From contig NZ_REFH01000007.1 of NCBI RefSeq assembly GCF_003688495.1, positions 186,001 through 250,000 of the forward strand: a stretch of DNA of 64,000 bases, given 5' to 3'. Both the position numbers and the translations under genes were made by a program. Numbering within the stretch: position 1 is the stretch's first letter; each line of letters begins with the position of its first letter. Source of the DNA: Flavobacterium weaverense. Lineage in GTDB: Bacteria > Bacteroidota > Bacteroidia > Flavobacteriales > Flavobacteriaceae. The notes beneath the pieces were generated by a model. The model was given only the letters and a program-made list of their open reading frames with translations. It was not told where the DNA came from and did not search any database. Positions 53,267-62,732 of this stretch are shown piece after piece.

Positions 53267-55870
53267 TTGGCATCTAAAGATAAACCGGTTAAGGAAACTC
53301 CATTAATGAAGCAGTATAATGAGATCAAAAGGAAATATCCTGATGCATGCTTACTGTTTCGTGTGGGTGATTTCTATGAAACTTTTGGTGATGACGCTGT
53401 TCGAGCATCAAAGATTTTAGGAATTACTTTGACTAAAAGAGGTGCAGGTTCAGAAGGTGAAACTGCGCTTGCTGGTTTTCCGCATCATTCCATAAATACG
53501 TATTTGCCTAAACTTGTTAAAGCTGGACTCCGAGTTGCTATTTGCGATCAATTAGAAGATCCAAAAATGACAAAGACAATCGTTAAACGGGGCGTTACTG
53601 AATTAGTAACTCCTGGTGTTTCTATGAATGATGAGGTTTTACAATCCAAAACAAATAATTTTCTTGCCGCAATATTTTTTGCTATTAAATCTATTGGAAT
53701 ATCGTTTCTAGATGTATCAACAGGAGAGTTTTTAACTGCTCAGGGAAATGCAGAATATATTGATAAGCTTTTGCAGAATTTTAATCCGAGTGAAGTCTTA
53801 ATTCCCAAAAACAGTAAAAATGATTTTAAAGAAGCTTTCGGAGAAGACTATCATACTTTTTATTTAGAAGATTGGATTTATAAGGAAGACTATGCTTTTG
53901 AAACGTTGACGAGACATTTCCAAACTTTTTCATTGAAAGGTTTTGGGGTCGAAGAATTAAAAGAGGGAATTATTTCTGCTGGAGCAATTTTATATTACCT
54001 CTCAGAAACGCAGCATAATAAAGTCCAACATATTACTTCAATTCAGCGAATCGCTGAAGACGCTTACGTCTGGATGGATCGTTTTACTATTCGAAATTTA
54101 GAATTGTATCATAGTTATAATCCAAACGCGGTCACTCTTCTTGATGTTATTGACAAAACGCTTTCGCCAATGGGTGGGAGATTATTAAAAAGATGGTTAG
54201 CATTACCATTGAAAGATAGTAACAAGATAAAAAGTAGACACGAGGTCGTTTCTTATTTAAAAGAGAATCAATCGGTTTTGAAAAATATTCAAAATCAAAT
54301 TAAGCAAATTTCAGATCTAGAACGATTAATTTCAAAAATCGCTGCGGGGAAAGTGTCGCCACGTGAGGTGGTGTACTTAAAAGAATCTTTGGATGCTATT
54401 ATTCCAATAAAAAACTTGGCTTTACAAAGTCCGCAAGAAGCGGTAAAAGTAATTGGAGACAATTTGCATAGTTGTGAATTATTACGTGAAAAAATCAAAA
54501 CTGTCTTGAATCAAGATGCTCCTGTAGCTGTTTCTAAAGGAAATGCAATTGCTAAAGGCGTGAATGCTGAATTAGACGATTTACGTGCAATTTCGACATC
54601 AGGAAAAGAGTTCTTAGATGGAATTGAAAAAAGAGAATCTCAAGCAACGGGAATTTCCTCTTTAAAAATTTCTTTCAATAACGTTTTTGGTTATTATATC
54701 GAAGTTCGAAACATGCATAAAGACAAAGTTCCCGCAGAATGGATTAGGAAACAGACATTAGTTAATGCGGAGCGCTACATCACCGAGGAATTAAAGGAAT
54801 ATGAAACAAAAATTTTAGGAGCTGAAGAGAAAATTCATAAGATAGAAGCAGAGTTATTTGAGCAATTGGTTCATTGGATCGCCACATACATCAAGCCCGT
54901 TCAAATGAATGCTAATTTGGTTGCACAGCTAGACTGCTTATGTTCATTTACGCAGTTAGCAATCGAGAATAAATACGTTTGCCCAGATTTAGACGAAACT
55001 TTCGAACTAGAAATAAAAAACGGAAGACATCCTGTTATCGAAAAGCAATTGGCGGTGGGAACGCCATATATCGCTAATGATGTTTTTTTAGATAGAGAGA
55101 CGCAGCAGTTAATTATGATTACAGGTCCTAACATGTCTGGTAAGTCGGCTATTTTACGTCAAACAGCATTAATCGTACTCTTAGCTCAAATGGGAAGTTT
55201 TGTTCCCGCAGAGACTGTAAGAATGGGCGTTGTTGATAAAATCTTCACTAGAGTAGGAGCTTCAGATAATATTTCGATGGGCGAATCTACTTTTATGGTC
55301 GAAATGAATGAAACGGCTTCAATTTTGAACAATATTTCTGATCGCAGTTTAGTATTGCTAGACGAAATTGGTAGAGGAACGAGTACTTATGATGGAATTT
55401 CAATTGCATGGGCAATTGCAGAGTTCTTGCATGAACATCCTTCAAGGCCTAAAACCTTATTTGCTACGCATTATCACGAATTAAATGAGATGAGTGAATC
55501 ATTGCCTAGAATCCAAAATTATAACGTGGCCGTGAAGGAATTAAAAGATACTGTTTTGTTTGTTCGAAAATTAATAAAAGGAGGAAGTGCGCATAGTTTT
55601 GGAATACACGTTGCCAAGATGGCGGGAATGCCGCAAATAGTAATATTGAAAGCACAGAAACTTTTAAAGAAATTAGAGAAAAATCATTCTAGCGATGCGT
55701 TAAACGGAATCAAGGCCGCAAAAGACGAAATGCAAATGAGTTTTTTTAATCTAGATGACCCTTTGCTGGAAGAAATTAAGGAAGAGATTTTAAATCTAGA
55801 TATAAATACGATTACACCCATGGAAGCATTGATGAAACTCAATGAAATTAAAAGAATGCTGGTTAGATAA
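53267..55870 (+). CDS. mutS: DNA mismatch repair protein MutS
   Basis: MutS recognises mismatches and starts repair with MutL. The 867-residue protein has the mismatch-reading F36-Y-E38 in RVGDFYETFGDD, a connector and lever (about 120-560), Walker A GPNMSGKSAILRQ (near residue 618), the EN/Walker B segment LVLLDEIGRGTSTYDG and FATHYHELNEM. The C terminus is the short type with MSFFNLDDPLLEEIKE, NTITPMEALMKLNEIK. Translation starts at TTG 53267: the MASKDKPVKETPLMKQY start is conserved-looking and the first ATG is inside the mismatch domain. No mutL is in the window. Confidence 0.96.
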   Translation: MASKDKPVKETPLMKQYNEIKRKYPDACLLFRVGDFYETFGDDAVRASKILGITLTKRGAGSEGETALAGFPHHSINTYLPKLVKAGLRVAICDQLEDPKMTKTIVKRGVTELVTPGVSMNDEVLQSKTNNFLAAIFFAIKSIGISFLDVSTGEFLTAQGNAEYIDKLLQNFNPSEVLIPKNSKNDFKEAFGEDYHTFYLEDWIYKEDYAFETLTRHFQTFSLKGFGVEELKEGIISAGAILYYLSETQHNKVQHITSIQRIAEDAYVWMDRFTIRNLELYHSYNPNAVTLLDVIDKTLSPMGGRLLKRWLALPLKDSNKIKSRHEVVSYLKENQSVLKNIQNQIKQISDLERLISKIAAGKVSPREVVYLKESLDAIIPIKNLALQSPQEAVKVIGDNLHSCELLREKIKTVLNQDAPVAVSKGNAIAKGVNAELDDLRAISTSGKEFLDGIEKRESQATGISSLKISFNNVFGYYIEVRNMHKDKVPAEWIRKQTLVNAERYITEELKEYETKILGAEEKIHKIEAELFEQLVHWIATYIKPVQMNANLVAQLDCLCSFTQLAIENKYVCPDLDETFELEIKNGRHPVIEKQLAVGTPYIANDVFLDRETQQLIMITGPNMSGKSAILRQTALIVLLAQMGSFVPAETVRMGVVDKIFTRVGASDNISMGESTFMVEMNETASILNNISDRSLVLLDEIGRGTSTYDGISIAWAIAEFLHEHPSRPKTLFATHYHELNEMSESLPRIQNYNVAVKELKDTVLFVRKLIKGGSAHSFGIHVAKMAGMPQIVILKAQKLLKKLEKNHSSDALNGIKAAKDEMQMSFFNLDDPLLEEIKEEILNLDINTITPMEALMKLNEIKRMLVR

Positions 55871-55942
55871 AAATTTTATTCTTTTTAAATAATGGGTTAT
55901 CAGAACGTTAACTTTTTTATTGAATTTTTTTGCAAAAAAGGC

Positions 55943-55972
55943 TTGTGTAACTCAATAAAAGTCTTAAATTTG
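55943..55972 (+). promoter_or_regulatory. Promoter for the tRNA-Gly/tRNA-Leu pair
   Basis: TTG at 55943-55945, a 19-bp spacer and TAAATTTG at 55965-55972, 50 bp before tRNA-Gly. Confidence 0.8.
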
Positions 55973-56022
55973 CATCCGCAATACAGAACAAGTATCGCGG
56001 TTCGCCAAGTCGAACTGAAAAT

Positions 56023-56098
56023 GCGAAAATAGCTCAGTTGGTAGAGCGCGACCTTGCCAAGGTCGAGGTCGCGGGTTCGAGCCCCGTTTTTCGCTCCA
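56023..56098 (+). tRNA. tRNA-Gly (GCC)
   Basis: Acceptor GCGAAAA pairs with TTTTCGC; the D arm is AGCTCAGTTGGTAGAGC, the anticodon stem-loop GACCT-TGCCA-AGGTC with GCC, and the T arm CGGGG-type GCGGGTTCGAGCCCCG. CCA is encoded at 56096-56098. Confidence 0.95.
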
Positions 56099-56109
56099 CA
56101 CCACATAAT

Positions 56110-56195
56110 GCTCGGATGGTGAAATTGGTAGACACGCTGGACTTAAAATCCAGTGAACAGCAATGTTCGTGCGGGTTCAAGTCCCGCTCTGAGTA
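56110..56195 (+). tRNA. tRNA-Leu (UAA)
   Basis: A class II tRNA of 86 nt. Acceptor GCTCGGA pairs with TCTGAGT (with G-U), anticodon stem CTGGA/TCCAG encloses TAA, a long variable arm (TGAACAGCAATGTTCGT) precedes the T arm GCGGG-TTCAAGT-CCCGC. CCA is not encoded. It is 11 bp after tRNA-Gly. Confidence 0.95.
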
Positions 56196-56199
56196 CTAA

Positions 56200-56232
56200 A
56201 AAAGCTTCAAACTATGTTTGGAGCTTTTTTTA
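56200..56232 (+). terminator. Terminator after the tRNA pair
   Basis: AGCTTCAAAC / GTTTGGAGCT (one wobble) with a 3-base loop, followed by seven T. Confidence 0.88.
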
Positions 56233-56581
56233 TATATTAAATTTCGATCCAAAACATATTTTTTAATTTCAGCGGTAGAGCTTTAACGTTTACTTAAATA
56301 GCTTCAAACTGCGTTTGGAGTTTTTTTATATTTTGAATCGATTATTTAGAATAGTAGTAATATTGGAGATCAATTTTGAAATACTTTAGTTTGGAATAAA
56401 TATTTCAAATAAAAGTTTTGTGTCATTGTGAGTAGTGGATTCGAAGTCAACTCTGAAAACGAGAATCAGTATTATTTCTAAAATTATCGGAATGTTGATT
56501 TAAAAAAAAATATTCTTTTTGTCGAAAAGCAGTTGCTTTTTTTATATGAACTTGATTTTGTGATTAATTTTTGTTTTAAGT
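56233..56581. other. Gene-free stretch with a possible tRNA remnant
   Basis: CAGCGGTAGAGC at 56270-56281 resembles a tRNA D arm and sits between the duplicated terminators at 56200 and 56299. The rest, to 56581, is AT-rich and holds nothing else that I can identify. Confidence 0.4.
56299..56330 (+). terminator. Second, near-identical terminator 97 bp downstream
   Basis: AGCTTCAAAC TGC GTTTGGAG followed by seven T repeats the preceding terminator almost exactly, although no gene lies between them. This suggests a local duplication. Confidence 0.7.
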
Positions 56582-56929
56582 ATGGGAGCTTTTGTAATTA
56601 GTAAAAGATATAATGACGAATATAAATTTGTGTTCACTTCGAGGAAAGGTAAAGTTGTGTTCACGAGTTTAAGTTACGAGCTAAAGTTTGAATGCGAAGA
56701 AGATATTGAAAGGTTTAAAATTCAGATAGAAACGGCAGAGTTTCTAAAATTCAAATCGTCAGCTGGAAAGTTTTTCTTTAAATTGATGCTAGGCGGCCAA
56801 ATTTTCGCAACAAGTAGAAAGTATACCACAGCATTGCGTTTGCAGAAAGGAATCGATGAAATCGTACGATACGGAGGTGTATCTGAGATATTGGACTTCT
56901 CTGGGAATGATTTTGTTTTTCTTGATTAG
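56582..56929 (+). CDS. YegP/DUF1508 family protein
   Basis: This 115-residue protein has two copies of the DUF1508 motif: MGAFVISKRYNDEYKFVFTS and KFFFKLMLGGQIFATSRKYT. These beta-alpha modules are usually 50 residues and often in pairs. Function unknown. A strong terminator follows. Confidence 0.8.
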   Translation: MGAFVISKRYNDEYKFVFTSRKGKVVFTSLSYELKFECEEDIERFKIQIETAEFLKFKSSAGKFFFKLMLGGQIFATSRKYTTALRLQKGIDEIVRYGGVSEILDFSGNDFVFLD

Positions 56930-56945
56930 ATAAATCTAATAGTAT

Positions 56946-56988
56946 TAAAAAAAGAGAGTGTCCTGAAGTTTCAGAACACTCTCTTTTT
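56946..56988 (+). terminator. Terminator after the YegP-like gene
   Basis: AGAGAGTGT / ACACTCTCT stem with an internal mismatch and loop around CCTGAAGTTTCAGA, flanked by A-run and T-run. Confidence 0.85.
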
Positions 56989-57032
56989 TTGTTTCGAGCC
57001 TCTTATTTTTAAAAAAATAAAACGCTAGAATA

Positions 57033-57060
57033 AAAAAAAGCCACCTGCATAGCGGATGGC
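57033..57060 (-). terminator. Terminator after the small repeat lipoprotein gene
   Basis: GCCACC / GGATGGC-type stem around TGCATAGC; the minus strand continues into eight T. Confidence 0.75.
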
Positions 57061-57084
57061 TTCATTTTTTTTGTAATTTAAAAA

Positions 57085-57276
57085 TTACTTAACTTCTGGA
57101 GTTACAGCAGTAGTGTCAGTAACAGTCATAACTGAATCAGTAACAACAGCAACAGTGTCAGTAATTACAGCAGTAGTGTCTACAGTCATAGTGTCTTCAG
57201 CGTTAGCGTCAGCTTTTTTACAAGATACAACAGTTAATACAGCAACAGCAGCTAAACTTAAAAATACTTTTTTCAT
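57085..57276 (-). CDS. 63-residue lipoprotein with TDT-rich heptad-like repeats
   Basis: The signal peptide (MKKVFLSLAAVAVLTVVSC) ends in a lipobox with Cys 19. The mature part has only about 44 residues dominated by Thr, Val, Asp and Ala, with units TDTVAVV, TDSVMTV and TDTTAVT (seven residues each). Such low-complexity tails are common in small Bacteroidota lipoproteins and may space the protein from the membrane; no function is known. A minus-strand -7 box (complement of CAAAGATA at 57314-57321) lies upstream. Confidence 0.75.
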   Translation of the reverse strand: MKKVFLSLAAVAVLTVVSCKKADANAEDTMTVDTTAVITDTVAVVTDSVMTVTDTTAVTPEVK

Positions 57277-57423
57277 CTTAATTTATTATAAAAGGTTAAT
57301 TATTAATTCGTGGCAAAGATATAAATTTTTTAATATGTAAATTATTTTTTTATTTATTTTTTTAAAAATTATATTTTCTCTCCACGCCAAAGCAAATAGC
57401 AATTATTATGCCAGTTGAAAACA

Positions 57424-57461
57424 AAGGTTAAATAGTATCAATTTTGATTAATTTAACCTTT
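57424..57461 (-). terminator. Hairpin after the S46 peptidase gene
   Basis: AAAGGTTAAAT / ATTTAACCTTT is an 11-bp perfect stem, 9 bp past the stop. Confidence 0.75.
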
Positions 57462-57469
57462 GATTGATT

Positions 57470-59644
57470 TTATTTTTTTCTTAAGACCTTCTTCTTTAAT
57501 GGTTTAGTCTGTTTTGGGTGAACTAACTTTAATTCGCTAATTAAGTTTTGAGCACCTGCATATTTATCCATAATGAATAACACATAACGTATATCAACCA
57601 TTATATTTCTGCAAATACTAGGGTCATAATAGATATCACTCATAGTTCCTTCCCAAACTCGGTCAAAATTTAGTCCAATTAAGTTTCCATGAGCGTCAAT
57701 TGCAGGACTTCCTGAATTACCTCCAGTAGTGTGATTTGTACCAATAAAATTAACTGGCATTTTTCCGTTTTCGCTGTATGGACCGTAATCTTTTTTATTA
57801 TATAGATCAACTAATTTTGCTGGAATATCAAATTCGTAATCTCCAGGAACATATTTCTCCATTACACCTTCTAAGTAGGTAACTGGTTGATAGAAAGTAG
57901 CGTCTTTAGGTTCGTACCCTTTAACTTTTCCGTAGGTTACTCTTAATGTGCTGTTAGCATCTGGGAAAATACGACTATCAGAGTTTAACTCTAATTGCGC
58001 TTTCATGTACGTACGCTGTAATGCTGTAATGTTCATGTTGATTTCGTCATACTTTGGGGCAATCTCTTTAGTATACTTATCAGATAATTCTTTTACAAGT
58101 ATAAAAGCAGGATCAGCATTCAAGTTTGCAATAACCGTCTTTGCATCACCAGAAAGTAATTTTTTCAAACTTTCGTAATCTTTTAGTTTTGATTTACCGT
58201 AAACTTCTGACGCTAAGTTTTTAGCATTTACATTTACTAAACCTTTTGGTAAAAACTGTTTAGATGATTTTGTAGCATATAAATCTATCAGTTGTTCAAA
58301 AACCTTTTCATCTACTGATGCGTTGAAGTTTTTGTAAAAATCAGCTAAACTAGTTACTAGGTTTGCTTTTCTATCGTTAAATGCTTGTTCTCCTCTAGAA
58401 TTGTAAACCTGTTCTAACTGGTACAATTTAAAACCAGTGCTAAGCATTTCTGTATTGCGTTGTACTGTTTCAGCGAAGTATTCCTTTGCAACTGCATAGG
58501 GAGCTATTTCAGTGTAGTTTTTTTCGAAATCAGCTAATAGTGTTCCATATTCTTTTTGCTTACCTGCTTTAACCACTTTTTCCTGAAAAGCTTTTTCCGC
58601 TTCTCTTTTTACAGCTACTGCATTTGATTTTTTTAATCCTTGTGTTTCACCAATCCATTTTTTCCAATAGTTAGCAATACTTGCATATTTTGATGCGTAC
58701 TGAATTTTGATCGCATTATCTTTTCTCATAAAACCATCAGCCACCTTTAAAGCTCTATCTCTGATTTCGATTTTTGCTGGATTTAATTCGTTTACAATTT
58801 GCTCAATAGCAACAGCTGGTAAATACTCATTAGTTTTTCCTGGGTATCCAAATACTAGAGTGAAATCATCTTCCGCTACACCGTCAAGTGAAATTGGTAA
58901 AAAGTGTTTTGGAGTGTACGGCACATTATCTTTCGAATATTTAGCTGGACGATTATTTTTATCAGCATAAATTCTAAATAAAGAAAAATCTCCTGTATGA
59001 CGCGGCCAAACCCAGTTGTCAGTATCAGAACCAAATTTCCCAATAGATGTTGGTGGCGCACCAACTAAACGAACATCTGTAAACGTTTCTGTAACGAAAA
59101 GCATGTATTGATTTCCTTCAAAGAAAGTACGGATTTTATTTTCTTGCCAGTTTTCCTTTGGTAAAGAATTACTTAATGAAGAAATATTTTCTTGAATTTT
59201 TTTCTGCTTATCAGCTTCATTTGTAAGTGATGCAGTTCCGTTTAAAACTGATGTAGTCACATCTTCTATTTTTACAATAAAAGTTACAGTCAAGTTATCG
59301 TTTGGTAATTCATCTTCCATTTTATAAGCCCAAAAACCATCAGCTAAGTAATTGTTTTTAACTGTAGAATGTGATTGAATTTGAGAGTAACCACAGTGGT
59401 GGTTTGTTAAAATCAAACCTTTTGGCGAAATCACTTCAGAAGTACAACCTCCGTTGAAATGTGGAACAGCATCTTTAATGCTTGAATTATTCACATCATA
59501 AATCTCTTTCACAGACATTTTCATGCCTAGATTTTTCATTTCTGTTTCATTCATTCCTTTCAATAAAGAAGGAATCCACATACCACCTTGCTGGGCTTGC
59601 GTCTGAATAACAAATAATAATAGGAATAGTTTTAAAAATTTCAT
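57470..59644 (-). CDS. S46 family dipeptidyl-peptidase (DPP7/DPP11 type)
   Basis: These periplasmic chymotrypsin-fold exopeptidases release dipeptides for amino-acid fermentation or uptake. The 724-residue protein has a signal peptide ending near TQAQ, the catalytic His in LTNHHCGYSQIQ, and the nucleophile S646 in TGGNSGSPAIDAHG. A long helical cap (about 260-560) is characteristic. The residue after FD in LNFDRVWEG is Arg (R662); in this family an Arg there, against Gly, is linked to preference for acidic P1 residues (DPP11-like), as I recall. The C-terminal KPLKKKVLRKK is basic. Confidence 0.92.
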   Translation of the reverse strand: MKFLKLFLLLFVIQTQAQQGGMWIPSLLKGMNETEMKNLGMKMSVKEIYDVNNSSIKDAVPHFNGGCTSEVISPKGLILTNHHCGYSQIQSHSTVKNNYLADGFWAYKMEDELPNDNLTVTFIVKIEDVTTSVLNGTASLTNEADKQKKIQENISSLSNSLPKENWQENKIRTFFEGNQYMLFVTETFTDVRLVGAPPTSIGKFGSDTDNWVWPRHTGDFSLFRIYADKNNRPAKYSKDNVPYTPKHFLPISLDGVAEDDFTLVFGYPGKTNEYLPAVAIEQIVNELNPAKIEIRDRALKVADGFMRKDNAIKIQYASKYASIANYWKKWIGETQGLKKSNAVAVKREAEKAFQEKVVKAGKQKEYGTLLADFEKNYTEIAPYAVAKEYFAETVQRNTEMLSTGFKLYQLEQVYNSRGEQAFNDRKANLVTSLADFYKNFNASVDEKVFEQLIDLYATKSSKQFLPKGLVNVNAKNLASEVYGKSKLKDYESLKKLLSGDAKTVIANLNADPAFILVKELSDKYTKEIAPKYDEINMNITALQRTYMKAQLELNSDSRIFPDANSTLRVTYGKVKGYEPKDATFYQPVTYLEGVMEKYVPGDYEFDIPAKLVDLYNKKDYGPYSENGKMPVNFIGTNHTTGGNSGSPAIDAHGNLIGLNFDRVWEGTMSDIYYDPSICRNIMVDIRYVLFIMDKYAGAQNLISELKLVHPKQTKPLKKKVLRKK

Positions 59645-59667
59645 GTTTATTTATTTAGTTTGCAATT

Positions 59668-60114
59668 TTATTTGATTTTGTGTGCCATTAATTTCCGATT
59701 ATGCATTTCAAAACCGCTTGCAATATACAATTTTTGTGCATTTTGATTGTGGTTTTCGATCTCTAAGTAGATTAATTTTATGGATAGTTTTTTACTTTCT
59801 TCCAAAACAAATGCTACCGCTCGACTTCCAATTCCTTTTCCCCTAGCTTTTTCTGACAGATATAATTCATCTAAAAATGCAATTGTGCCTTGATATTCAA
59901 AACTGAATATAAATGCTAGAATTACATAGCCTACCACTTCATTATCAGAAACAATAAGCCAAGCTTTACCAAGTTTTTCATCAGAAATAAATTCTTGAAA
60001 CAGCCTTTTAGATATTTCAGTGTCAATAGGATAATTATCTATTGCATAAAATTGTTCCATCATGTTAACTATTGTTTCAATCTCAGAAACTACTAATGGC
60101 TTAAATTGTATCAT
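59668..60114 (-). CDS. GNAT family N-acetyltransferase
   Basis: This 148-residue protein shows the acetyl-CoA loop LSEKARGKGIGSRAVAFVLE (R-G-x-G-I/G-S pattern) and the closing YLEIENHNQNAQKLYIASGFEMHNR, where the N-x-x-A-x-x-LY helix and GF strand are typical. The substrate is unknown. Its start overlaps the waaA stop by 14 bp (60101-60114). Confidence 0.9.
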   Translation of the reverse strand: MIQFKPLVVSEIETIVNMMEQFYAIDNYPIDTEISKRLFQEFISDEKLGKAWLIVSDNEVVGYVILAFIFSFEYQGTIAFLDELYLSEKARGKGIGSRAVAFVLEESKKLSIKLIYLEIENHNQNAQKLYIASGFEMHNRKLMAHKIK

Positions 60115-61342
60115 TCAAAATATTTTTTAAAATTACAGCAGTTGCTCCTTTATTCATTTGCACAAAAGTTTCGCAAATATGTCCTTTTTCATTCCTAATA
60201 TCTTCATTTCTAATCAAATTTGAAAAAGCCTCGTTTAATTCAGTTGCGTTTTTTATAACTGTGCAGCCTTCCATATTGACTAATGCGGTTGCTTCCGCAA
60301 AATGGGAGTAGTTAGGTCCAATAACAATGGGAACGCCAAAAGTGGCTGGTTCTAATAAATTATGAACCCCTGGATTTCCAAAACCACCACCTACATAAGC
60401 GATATCAGCATAGCTGTATATTTTAGTTAAAATGCCGACAGTGTCAATAATAAAGACATCAAAATCAGCTAGATTTTTCCCTTCTTTTTCGGAGAACAAA
60501 ACTGTTTTCTTATTCATACTTTCTTTTAAATTTTTGATCTGCTCTTCTTTAATATTGTGTGGCGCAATAATAAATTTAGTACTTAATGGATTTGAATTAA
60601 TGAAATCTATTAAAATATTTTCATCTTTTGGCCAAGAACTACCCACAATAATTGTAAGCTTATTGTTTTTAAATTGAGCAATAAAATCTAGAGAATTATC
60701 TTTTTCTAAAATGGTTGCAACGCGATCAAATCGAGTATCACCAGATACTGAAACATTCGTTTTTCCTAATTGATGTAATAGCTTTTTTGAATTTTCATTC
60801 TGAACAAAAAAGTAGGTAAAAGTATTTAGTGCTTCTCTATAAAACCCGCCATACCATTTGAAAAACAACTGATTTTTTCTAAGAATTCCTGAAATCAAGT
60901 AAGTTTTAATTTCTTGTTTTTTAAGTTCAGCGAGGTAATTAGGCCAATATTCATATTTAATTATAAATACTAATTCTGGATGTGTTAATCTCAAAAATTC
61001 CTGCGCATTTTTCTTTGTGTCTAATGGTAGATAAACGGTAACGTCAGCGACTGTATTGTTTTTACGTACTTCGTAGCCCGAAGGTGAGAAAAAAGTAAGT
61101 ACGATTTTATGAAAAGGAAACTGTTTTTTGATTGCTTCGATAACAGGCAAACCTTGTTCGTATTCTCCAAGAGAAGCCGCGTGAAACCAAATAGTTTTAT
61201 CGGTCGATTTTATTTTTTGTTCTAATGTGGTGAAAACATCTTTCCGACCTTCGATAAAAAGTTTCATTTTCGAGCTAAAAAGAGCTGCGATTTTTAGTAA
61301 AAAACCAGCAAATTGAACTACTAAATTATAGAGAAAAAGCAT
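60101..61342 (-). CDS. waaA: 3-deoxy-D-manno-octulosonic acid (Kdo) transferase
   Basis: WaaA adds Kdo to lipid A precursors at the inner membrane. The 413-residue GT-B protein begins with a membrane-associated helix (MLFLYNLVVQFAGFLLK), then WFHAASLGEYEQGLPVIEAI with the catalytic Glu, GLTFFSPSG-like VLTFFSPSGYEV, and FGNPGVHNLLEPATFGVPIV in the C-terminal nucleotide-sugar domain. The frame is open 28 codons further upstream, but ATG 61342 starts at the conserved helix. It heads the waaA-GNAT pair. Confidence 0.93.
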   Translation of the reverse strand: MLFLYNLVVQFAGFLLKIAALFSSKMKLFIEGRKDVFTTLEQKIKSTDKTIWFHAASLGEYEQGLPVIEAIKKQFPFHKIVLTFFSPSGYEVRKNNTVADVTVYLPLDTKKNAQEFLRLTHPELVFIIKYEYWPNYLAELKKQEIKTYLISGILRKNQLFFKWYGGFYREALNTFTYFFVQNENSKKLLHQLGKTNVSVSGDTRFDRVATILEKDNSLDFIAQFKNNKLTIIVGSSWPKDENILIDFINSNPLSTKFIIAPHNIKEEQIKNLKESMNKKTVLFSEKEGKNLADFDVFIIDTVGILTKIYSYADIAYVGGGFGNPGVHNLLEPATFGVPIVIGPNYSHFAEATALVNMEGCTVIKNATELNEAFSNLIRNEDIRNEKGHICETFVQMNKGATAVILKNILNDTI

Positions 61343-61571
61343 CTTTTTGTATTTTTGGCTAAAATACGTTTTCTTTATTTTAATTACTTCCAAAGAAATG
61401 TTTAAATTCAAATTGATCTCATTCAACGCTATTATTTTATAACAATGCTATTTTTTTAATATACGTTCATTGGTTTGAACTCATTAAATAACTATTTTTG
61501 TTAATCGTTTTAAGAAAAGGTTTTTTGCGATTAAAAACTTTAAGCTTTTGACCTTTAAACAAAAGAAATCA

Positions 61572-62702
61572 ATGAAGAAAATCCAGATGGTTGACTTGAA
61601 AAGTCAATATGATAAAATAAAAGAAACCGTTAATCTTTCTATTCAGGAAGTTTTAGAAACTAATAGTTATATCAACGGACCTCAAGTACATCATTTCCAG
61701 AAATCATTAGAAGATTATTTGGATGTTAAGCATGTAATTCCATGCGCAAATGGAACCGATGCTTTGCAAATTGCGATGATGGGTCTGGATTTGCAACCGG
61801 GTGATGAGGTAATTACTGCCGATTTTACATTTGCGGCAACAGTTGAAGTTATTGCATTGCTGCAGTTAACACCAGTTTTAGTGGATGTTGACCAAGTTAA
61901 TATGAATATTTCTATAGAAGGAATTAGAAAAGCAATTACTCCAAAAACAAAAGCTATTGTACCAGTTCATTTATTTGGTCGTGCCGCTAACATGGAAGCA
62001 ATTATGGCTATTGCCAAAGAGTTTAATTTATATGTAATCGAAGATAATGCGCAAGCAATTGGTGCTAACTGTAGGTTCTCTGATGGTTCAAAAAAGAAAG
62101 CTGGAACAATAGGTCATGTTGGTGCAACTTCATTTTTCCCTTCAAAAAACTTAGGATGTTATGGAGATGGAGGAGCAATTTTCACAAATGACGATACATT
62201 AGCTCATAAACTTCGTGGAATTGTAAATCACGGAATGTACGAACGCTATCATCATGATGTTGTAGGTGTGAATTCTCGTTTAGATAGTATTCAAGCGGCT
62301 GTTTTGAACGCTAAACTACCGTTGTTAGATGAATATAATAAAGCACGTCAAAATGCGGCTAGAAAATACTCGGCGGCATTTGAAGGTCATAAAAATATCA
62401 TTTCGCCAACGATTTGTGATATTTGCGATTGTCACGTTTTTCATCAATATACATTACGTATTATTGCAGCAGACAGAAATGGATTAATGCAACATTTATT
62501 AGACAAAGGAATTCCTTGTGCTATTTATTACCCAATTCCGTTGCACTCTCAAAAAGCATATAAAGATAGTAGATACAAGGAAGAAGATTTTCCAATTACT
62601 AATCAATTGGTGAAAGAAGTACTTTCTTTACCGATGCATACTGAATTAGATGATGAACAAATTAAATATATTACAGATAGCGTTTTAGAATTTTTAAAAT
62701 AA
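61572..62702 (+). CDS. DegT/DnrJ/EryC1/StrS family sugar aminotransferase
   Basis: PLP enzymes of this family aminate keto-sugars of surface polysaccharides. The 376-residue protein has IPCANGTDALQIAMMGLDL, VITADFTFAATVEVIAL, VIEDNAQAIGA (PLP-ring Asp and Gln) and the internal aldimine Lys in TSFFPSKNLGCYGDGGAIFT. ATG 61572 is preferred to the frame start at 61548. galE follows 30 bp later, so the two probably begin a polysaccharide gene cluster that continues to the right. Confidence 0.92.
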   Translation: MKKIQMVDLKSQYDKIKETVNLSIQEVLETNSYINGPQVHHFQKSLEDYLDVKHVIPCANGTDALQIAMMGLDLQPGDEVITADFTFAATVEVIALLQLTPVLVDVDQVNMNISIEGIRKAITPKTKAIVPVHLFGRAANMEAIMAIAKEFNLYVIEDNAQAIGANCRFSDGSKKKAGTIGHVGATSFFPSKNLGCYGDGGAIFTNDDTLAHKLRGIVNHGMYERYHHDVVGVNSRLDSIQAAVLNAKLPLLDEYNKARQNAARKYSAAFEGHKNIISPTICDICDCHVFHQYTLRIIAADRNGLMQHLLDKGIPCAIYYPIPLHSQKAYKDSRYKEEDFPITNQLVKEVLSLPMHTELDDEQIKYITDSVLEFLK

Positions 62703-62732
62703 TTATTTGTAAACAAAAAACAGCAGAAAAAG

